NCBI GenBank assembly: GCA_012518955.1
Contig: JAAYRD010000001.1
Coordinates: forward strand, 1 to 37,678
DNA from: Tissierellia bacterium
GTDB taxonomy: Bacteria > Bacillota > Clostridia > Tissierellales > Tepidimicrobiaceae
DNA: 37,678 nt
Direction: 5' to 3'
Shown: piece after piece, positions 31,766 to 37,678 of the stretch
Position numbering within the stretch: position 1 is the stretch's first letter
How the letters are laid out: every line of letters begins with the position of its first letter
Notes under the pieces: generated by a model
Database searches by the model: none
Seen by the model: the letters and a program-made list of their open reading frames with translations, nothing else
What the model was told of the DNA's origin: nothing
Made by a program: the position numbers and the translations under genes

Positions 31766-32526
31766 TACTGTGCGTGCCTCCATTTAGTAAGTGTTTTATT
31801 AATAATTTGTAGTATCCTATCGATACCAAAGCCAACAAACGCAGACATAAACATCAGTGCCATAAGCACATCTGTTTGCATTCTAGTTTGGGCTTCAACC
31901 ATAGAGTAGCCAAGACCGGCACTCGTCGCTATGAACTCCGCTCAGACAACGGACATCCAACCAGTACCTACAGCAATCCTTGCTCCTGTAAGCACATCGG
32001 GTATTGAAGCTGGAATTATTACATTAACAAATATACTAAGTGGACCTGCTCCCATACTCCTGGCTGCATTATAGTAATCCTTTGAAATACCCCTAACTCC
32101 TTGCATTGTATTGAGTATTATTGGAAATACTCCAGAAAGCGCAATCATGAATAAAGTTGGTCCATCCCCTATTCCTAGCCAAATAATGGTTAAAGGAACC
32201 CAGGCCATAATAGGTACCTGTCTTACCGAGTCTATAATACCTCCTAGAAGCTTTTCAGCTAGCTCCGAAAGACCCATTATATATCCTATGGGTATCCCTG
32301 CCAACAACGCATATAGAAATCCCTTAAGTACTCTTTTCATAGTAATTGACAAATTTAGTAATATCTCTGGATCTGTGACGGAACTAACTAATGCTTTAGC
32401 TATTGCCATAGGCGTAGGTAGTAATAATGGTGAATCTATCCTAATAGCTCCAAAATACCATATTCCAATGACTCCAACAAATACAAGTCCCCTATATATC
32501 CTTTCTTTTATATCTCTTTTTTTCAT
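31765..32526 (-). CDS. saoP: ABC transporter permease, predicted selenoprotein (UGA at 31942-31944 = Sec195), probable SaoP
   Basis: ORF 31942..32574 ends at TGA, but the frame stays open to TAA at 31765: ...GARIAVGTGWMSVV-U-AEFIATSAGLGYSMVEAQTRMQTDVLMALMFMSAFVGFGIDRILQIINKTLTKWRHAQ*. This restores the conserved SsuC-like C-terminus. The ATG at 32526 overlaps the upstream TGA stop (ATGA). Confidence 0.85.
31904..31924 (-). promoter_or_regulatory. Candidate SECIS-like stem-loop for the permease Sec codon
   Basis: Minus strand GAGU-GCC-GGUCUU-GGC-U-ACUC begins 17 nt after the UGA. The GGUCUU loop and a bulged U resemble the E. coli fdhF SECIS apex. Confidence 0.5.
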
Positions 32527-33314
32527 TTCTGAGTATCTTGATCTTCCTTTATAGAGAGAAGCTTTATTTTCCATTTTTCTAACCCCCCTTCTTCTAAATC
32601 AGTTTTAGTGTAGTTGTAAAAATGTTGTTTCAATAAATTTTCTTCCTCCATCAATTCTTCTAAGGATTCATTATATATCTTTATAAATTTCTTAAATTGT
32701 CTAGTTTTCTTAAACTCTGTATTAGATAGTAGAACATAGGTGGTATAATCTCCATCAACTACTGTATCTTCCTTTGTTCCATTTAAATGTACTCCCTTTA
32801 TAAAATCAATTATAATTGCATCCACTTCCCCTTTCTCTAATGCATAGGGAAGAGCTCCCACCATCATTGAAACTATTTCTACATCTTCTCCAAATCTTTT
32901 CCTTATTAAATCTATTTGATAATCCCTATCCTGAGTCATACCAACTACTTTAGGACTCTGGGTATTCATAACAAATATATCTGAATTCATCGTGCATTCA
33001 GAGATTACCTCAAACCCTTCCGTATTTTCAAGATATTCTTTAGCTGCCTCTTTGCATATAATTGCCATATCCAATAAATCTGAGCTCAAGGCCCATTGAG
33101 AAGTTTTGGCTCAGCAGTCCTTTATAAAATAGGCTTCTAATTCATCTCCCGCCTTTATTTTTTCATCTTTTATCATATAATCTACAACAAAACCAGAAAT
33201 ATCATCAGACACTCCAACCCTCACCTTTCCTCCCACCAATACTTCTGATGGGAGAAAAAAGGTTATGGTTATAGCTACTCCAATAATCAGTATTATTAGA
33301 AGTATTCTATTCAT
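32523..33314 (-). CDS. saoB: ABC substrate-binding-like protein, predicted selenoprotein (UGA at 33111-33113 = Sec68), probable SaoB
   Basis: ORFs 33111..33314 and 32523..33089 are the same frame joined through one TGA: ...GDELEAYFIKDC-U-AKTSQWALSSDLLDMAIICKEAAKEYLE.... N-terminal membrane anchor. Located directly before the permease and ATPase genes. Symbol recalled, uncertain. Confidence 0.78.
33080..33114 (-). promoter_or_regulatory. Candidate SECIS-like stem-loop with the UGA in its basal 5' arm
   Basis: Minus strand CUGAGC (contains the UGA) pairs with GCUCAG 23 nt further on, extended by CAA/UUG with one bulged A. Confidence 0.4.
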
Positions 33315-34413
33315 CTATTCCATCTATCTCCATTGCTTTTTGTTTAAATTCCTCATAGCCCATACCTATAGGAAATATTGGATCTACCTTTTCTTTGATA
33401 AATTCATCAAAATCGTCTAAATTAGCTGCATTGTAAATATCATAAGCTATTAGATCTTCAAACTCAGGCAATTTTTCTATTAAATCATATTTTTCATATA
33501 CATTATAAGCATGTTGGAAATTTTCTTCTTCAATTTGCCATGTTAAGGTTCTACCCTCTTCTACACATTTTTTATATATAGTCATGATTGCAACTTCTTC
33601 TGGAACATTATAATATTCAGCAAATATCTTTGCTGCTTCATAAGGATGCTCATATACATATTCTATACTCTTTTGATGGGCTAGTAATAACTTTTTAGCT
33701 AGCTCTGGATGCTCTTCTACGAATTTTTCATTTAAGGAGAAAGCACAACAAATACCCATTTTATCATCCATCTCCATGTAAGTAGCCATTATCTTACCAG
33801 TACCATCATAGACAGCCATAGAACCCCAAGGGTCACAAGCGGTAAAGGCCTTGATTTGACCAGTACTTAAAGCCATGTATGCATCTGCATCTGAACCAAT
33901 ATTTACTAGATCATAATCCTCTTCATCCGTAGATAGATTTAATATCTTTGAATATCCAGCTATCCAACCTTCACCTTTAGGATTACCAATAGCTACTTTT
34001 TGACCATATAATTCTTCTGGATCTTCTATATCATTTGCTACTACCAAATACATAGAACCTCCAATATGGTTGTTAGCTCCAATTAAAATTGGAGAACCTT
34101 GACCATTAGCAGCAATCAACCCTCTATTACCAATATATCCAGCATCCATCTGTCCTGCTGCCATAGCCTCTGGAACTTTACCATTTCCAGTTAACTTTAC
34201 ATTTAACCCCAACTCTTCATAAATTCCTGCTGCCTCACCAATTGGTGCACCTACCATATGGTCACAATTGTAATAGCCTAAATTGATTTCATAATCATCT
34301 GCAACATCTTTTCCAGCTATTGGTTTTGCTCCCGTATCTTTCTTGCCACAGCCCACCAAGGATGTAGCCATTAAAATTCCCACCAATAAGAACAATAGTA
34401 TTCTTTTTTTCAT
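33307..34413 (-). CDS. ABC transporter substrate-binding lipoprotein (NMT1-like), Cys form of the tandem pair
   Basis: Lipobox MATSLVGCGK; NLGYYNCDHMVGAPIGEAAGIYEELGLNVKL; ACDPWGSMA; GICCAFSL. ORF reaches 34422; ATG at 34413 has better RBS spacing. Confidence 0.88.
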   Translation of the reverse strand: MKKRILLFLLVGILMATSLVGCGKKDTGAKPIAGKDVADDYEINLGYYNCDHMVGAPIGEAAGIYEELGLNVKLTGNGKVPEAMAAGQMDAGYIGNRGLIAANGQGSPILIGANNHIGGSMYLVVANDIEDPEELYGQKVAIGNPKGEGWIAGYSKILNLSTDEEDYDLVNIGSDADAYMALSTGQIKAFTACDPWGSMAVYDGTGKIMATYMEMDDKMGICCAFSLNEKFVEEHPELAKKLLLAHQKSIEYVYEHPYEAAKIFAEYYNVPEEVAIMTIYKKCVEEGRTLTWQIEEENFQHAYNVYEKYDLIEKLPEFEDLIAYDIYNAANLDDFDEFIKEKVDPIFPIGMGYEEFKQKAMEIDGIDE

Positions 34414-34546
34414 GTTCACCATTCCTCCACTTTAGTTGTATATTTCTCTGATTATCATCATAAGAGCCATCCCATTGTATTACCACAATTTCCACCAAAT
34501 GTAATAGCTTATCTTTCTTTAAACAACCCATAGTATTAAGAATATC

Positions 34547-35653
34547 TTATTCATCTATTCCATCTATCTCCATTGCTTTTTGTTTAAATTCCTCATAAGT
34601 CATACCTACAGGTAAAATCGGATCTACTTCTTCTTTTATGAAGGTATCAAAGTCTTTTGCTCCACATTCAGCCAATATTTGTTCATATACAACATCTTCA
34701 TACTCTGGCAACTTTTCTAAAAGATCATATTTTTCATATATACTATAAGCATGTTCAAAATTATCATGGTCTAATTTCCAAGTTAAGGTCCTACCTTCTG
34801 CAACGATCTTTTTATAGATAGTCATTATAGAAACTTCCAATGGAACACCAAAGTATTCAGAGAATATCTCAGCTGATTTATATGGATGTTTATAAACATA
34901 TTCTACAGATTTTGTATGAGCTAATACCAATTTTTTTGCCAAATCTGGATGATCCTTTATTAAGTTTGTATTTAGGGAAAATGCACAACATACTCCCATC
35001 CTATCGTCCATTTCCATATAGGTAGCCATAATTTTCCCTACCCCTTCATGTTCTGCCATAGATCCCCATGGATCACAACAAGTATATGCATCGATTTGAC
35101 CCATTTTTAATGCAGTAAACTTATCTGCATCCGAGCCTATATTGACCAATTCATATGCATCAGGATCATCAGTCAGATTTAATATCTTGCCATATCCACA
35201 TTGCCAAGCCTCACTAGTTGATGGATCTGGCATAGCAATTTTTTTACCTAATAAATCCTCTGGTTTTTCAATATCATTTGCTACAACTAGATACATAGAA
35301 CCACCTATATGATTATTCGCTCCTACTACTATTGGAGAGCCTAATGCATTGGCCCCATATAAGCCTCTTGTTCCTATATATCCTGCATCCATCTTCCCTG
35401 CTGCCATGGCCTCTGGAACCTGACCATTTCCAGTTAACTTTACATTTAATCCAAGCTCTTCATAAATTCCTGCAGCTTCCCCAACGGGTCCGCCTATCAT
35501 GTGATCTCAGTTGTAATATCCTACATTTAATTCATAATCCTCCGCAACATCTCCTGATTTTTTACCAGTGTCTTTCTTACTACATCCTGCTAAGGATGTA
35601 GCTACCATTACCCCTACTAGCAAAAATAGTAGTATCCTTTTTTTCATATTCAT
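34547..35653 (-). CDS. ABC transporter substrate-binding lipoprotein (NMT1-like), predicted selenoprotein (UGA at 35507-35509 = Sec49)
   Basis: ORFs 35507..35707 and 34547..35500 are one frame: lipobox VATSLAGCSK ... ELNVGYYN-U-DHMIGGPVGEAAGIYEELGLNVKL.... The tandem paralog has Cys at exactly this position (GYYNCDHM). Confidence 0.9.
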
Positions 35654-35678
35654 CATTCTCCTTTTTCTTGGTATATGA

Positions 35679-36146
35679 TCAGCAACAATCCTCCATTCCA
35701 TCTCCAAATAGATCCTTTAATTCTAGGCCTTCAACTCTAAATATGGCATATCCAAACTTTCCATCTTTAGATCCAGATACGATAAACTCCATCGGTGGCT
35801 TTTTATCTATATCTTTAAATTCTATTGTCTGGTTCTCTATTGGAGCTGGTACTTCTTCAGTAATTTCGTATTGACTTCCTTTATCTAAAACTACTACCAT
35901 TCCATTAGACCGTTTAGCCTTATTAAATATTACGATGAGGTCCTTCGTTCCATCACCGTTCATATCTTCGTATCCACATTTTAATATTTCATTATCCGGA
36001 TATTGGGATATAAAATGTTGTAATAGTTCATTGTCCAAGCTTACTCCTAAATCCTTCTCTTGTTTAATCTTATCCTGGCTAAATCCCCATATTCCTAGTC
36101 CAAAAATTATTATAATTACAATTGGAATTCTTAATTTTTTCCACAT
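35679..36146 (-). CDS. saoC: Small anchored protein ending Cys-Cys-COOH, probable SaoC
   Basis: N-terminal signal/anchor MWKKLRIPIVIIIIFGLGIWGF; DMNGDGTKDLIVIF; C-terminus GDGMEDCC followed by TGA. Confidence 0.78.
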   Translation of the reverse strand: MWKKLRIPIVIIIIFGLGIWGFSQDKIKQEKDLGVSLDNELLQHFISQYPDNEILKCGYEDMNGDGTKDLIVIFNKAKRSNGMVVVLDKGSQYEITEEVPAPIENQTIEFKDIDKKPPMEFIVSGSKDGKFGYAIFRVEGLELKDLFGDGMEDCC

Positions 36147-36160
36147 AGTTTCTACCTCTC

Positions 36161-37249
36161 CTAATTGAATGCCTTTTCAAAGCTATCTTTGACCTTTGGC
36201 ATAATCCCCTTTAAAAAGAATATAAATATTATAGCTGAGCATAAATATTTTAATGGTTCTGGCGCTGCAAATATGAGTCTATTTGCACTTTCTATGGATT
36301 TATCAATATTATTAAAATTAATTACCGGTTTAAATCCAGGCATCAATAGCTTATTTGTCAAAGCCCCTACTAATAATGCAGCTGTAGTCACTATAGTCCC
36401 ATACATTATAGCTGTTCTCTTACCAATTACATTGTAAATACTTATAAGTTCTGGAAAATTGGTAGCCGCTCCTGCCATTAAAAATGTAATAGCAACCCCT
36501 GGCGCCGCTCCACTAGCCACTAAAGCTGCTATGAAGGGGATGTGTCCTACAGCACAGACATACATTACTGTAGCCAGCACAGCAATGTTTCCAAGGGATA
36601 ACATGCTCGGATTCCCCAGATATTTTTGTATAAAGGTATCTGGGAAGGCCGTTATTATAAAACCACCTAAAAGCATACCTAGTATTACATATTTACTAAC
36701 TATTAAGGCCAAATCATTATATGCCCAAATCATTCCTGATTTTATCTTATCCTTTAATGTAAGATTGACTTTATCATCTAGGCTTGTAGCAATTATCTGC
36801 TCCTCTAAACCTGGCATTTTCAGTTCGTCCCCTCCAAATTTATTGGCTACAATTCCTATAATCATAGGAAGGGTAAATCCTACTATTAAGTATATAAGGG
36901 TAATCTCCTTCCCCAAAAGACCATAACTTAAAATAACTGCACAAGGATTTATTATAGGAGTAGATGTCATAAATGCTAACACAGGACCCAAGTATGCTCC
37001 TGAATAATACATACTCAATCCTAGAGGGATTGTCCCACAACTGCAAATAGGTAGAAACATTCCAGATATAGTTACTTTTAATAAAGAAACTATTTTAGTA
37101 TTCCCTAAAGATCTATGAAACCTTTGAGGAGATAAAACATCACGCAACAAACCTGCAATAGTAAAGCTAAATATTAGCCAGGGAGAAGCTCCATTTAGCA
37201 TACTTATGGCAGCAAGTAACATAGATTTTATAAAATCAAATATGATCAT
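36161..37249 (-). CDS. saoE: ArsP/DUF318-family (PF03773-type) permease, probable efflux transporter SaoE
   Basis: Polytopic; ISGMFLPICSCGTIPLGLSMYYSGAYLGPVLAFMTSTPIINPCAVILSYGLLG; AVGHIPFIAALVASGAAPGVAITFLMAGAATNFPEL. Confidence 0.88.
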   Translation of the reverse strand: MIIFDFIKSMLLAAISMLNGASPWLIFSFTIAGLLRDVLSPQRFHRSLGNTKIVSLLKVTISGMFLPICSCGTIPLGLSMYYSGAYLGPVLAFMTSTPIINPCAVILSYGLLGKEITLIYLIVGFTLPMIIGIVANKFGGDELKMPGLEEQIIATSLDDKVNLTLKDKIKSGMIWAYNDLALIVSKYVILGMLLGGFIITAFPDTFIQKYLGNPSMLSLGNIAVLATVMYVCAVGHIPFIAALVASGAAPGVAITFLMAGAATNFPELISIYNVIGKRTAIMYGTIVTTAALLVGALTNKLLMPGFKPVINFNNIDKSIESANRLIFAAPEPLKYLCSAIIFIFFLKGIMPKVKDSFEKAFN

Positions 37250-37265
37250 TTAGACTATTCATCTC

Positions 37266-37529
37266 CTATTCATCCAACTCTTTAACCGCCTCTTCTATTG
37301 CTTTTTCTATGGTGTCCTTGGAAAGCCTTTCTATCTTTTTATTTTCATTGATAATCAAAGTTCCCCTAAAAATAACCCCATATTTTTTTATGTAATCAAA
37401 ATCCTTTCCAGCATAGTAAATCTTTACATCAACCTTATCCTTATATTTTGCTGCAGCAGCCTCTACAGCTCTAGTATTACCATCACAACCAGATCAGGTA
37501 TTTATAAATTCAACCAATACCTTAGACAT
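37266..37529 (-). CDS. saoT: Thioredoxin-like predicted selenoprotein with UxxC motif (UGA at 37494-37496 = Sec12), probable SaoT; absent from the ORF track
   Basis: Minus strand, RBS GGAGGTG then ATG: MSKVLVEFINT-U-SGCDGNTRAVEAAAAKYKDKVDVKIYYAGKDFDYIKKYGVIFRGTLIINENKKIERLSKDTIEKAIEEAVKELDE*. UGA is the only internal stop; U-S-G-C mimics a thioredoxin CxxC. Confidence 0.87.
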
Positions 37530-37600
37530 CTAGAACACCTCCAAATACATAATGTTATGAGATAATACATTTGTGACAAAAAAGTATAAAAAAAGAAAGG

Positions 37601-37678
37601 CCTCTGATATAATGTTGTTTACCACAACAAACAAAAATCGGAGGGATCCTTTCTTATGAAAACAATTATAACAGAAGA
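37601..37678 (+). mobile_element. Possible left end of an insertion sequence with transposase start (MKTIITE...) at 37656; truncated by window end
   Basis: CCTCTGATATAATGTTGTTTACCACAACAAAC followed by RBS-like CGGAGGGA and ATGAAAACAATTATAACAGAAGA. CCT-type terminus reminiscent of IS1380-like elements; only about 23 nt of coding sequence visible. Confidence 0.3.

Noticed and set aside
34295-34531. Track ORF 34295..34531 (-)
   Set aside because: Out-of-frame overlap with the 5' end of the Cys binding-protein gene, with no recognisable domain.
31942-35509. Pseudogenes or sequencing errors as explanation for split ORFs
   Set aside because: Each interrupted gene has exactly one defect, always UGA, never UAA/UAG or an indel. 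One UGA aligns with Cys in the neighbouring paralog and another forms a UxxC motif. Selenocysteine is the simpler explanation.
36840-37046. Track ORF 36840..37046 (-)
   Set aside because: Lies entirely within the ArsP-like permease gene in another frame.
37471-37492. SECIS candidate CUGGU...ACUAG after the saoT UGA
   Set aside because: Only five pairs with one G-U and a 12-nt loop, starting 1 nt after the UGA; not convincing without folding.

Overview
This is a low-GC Firmicutes/Clostridia-type chromosomal window, almost entirely transcribed from the minus strand. From left to right it contains: (1) a riboflavin locus (ribE, ribD) with an FMN riboswitch and attenuator; (2) murJ plus small uncharacterised proteins; (3) a GntR-controlled, ABC-fed sugar operon with two PfkB kinases and a class II aldolase, which looks like tagatose-type catabolism; (4) a livKHMGF branched-chain amino acid transporter; (5) an M20 hydrolase and a PucR regulator; (6) a BMP-type nucleoside ABC transporter with a cysteine-free dihydrolipoamide-dehydrogenase-like flavoprotein, followed by a P1/S58 peptidase; (7) at 27.6-37.5 kb, a selenoprotein-rich cluster. 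In cluster 7, four genes each have one in-frame UGA and no other lesion. The ORF track therefore splits three of them into fragments and misses the fourth. They are a substrate-binding lipoprotein (GYYN-U-DHM, with an adjacent Cys paralog reading GYYN-C-DHM), a second binding-type protein (DC-U-AKT), an ABC permease (GWMSVV-U-AEF, with a SECIS-like hairpin 17 nt downstream) and a thioredoxin-like protein with a U-S-G-C motif. The same cluster encodes a Cys-Cys-COOH protein, an ArsP/DUF318-type permease, an ABC ATPase, a molybdopterin oxidoreductase and a third CC-motif binding protein. The layout matches what I recall as the 'Sao' (selenocysteine-assisted organometallic) system in NCBIfam. That match is from memory and needs checking. 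The molybdoenzyme and the third binding protein look like less-described associates. No tRNA, rRNA or CRISPR was seen. A possible insertion-sequence end begins near 37.6 kb.
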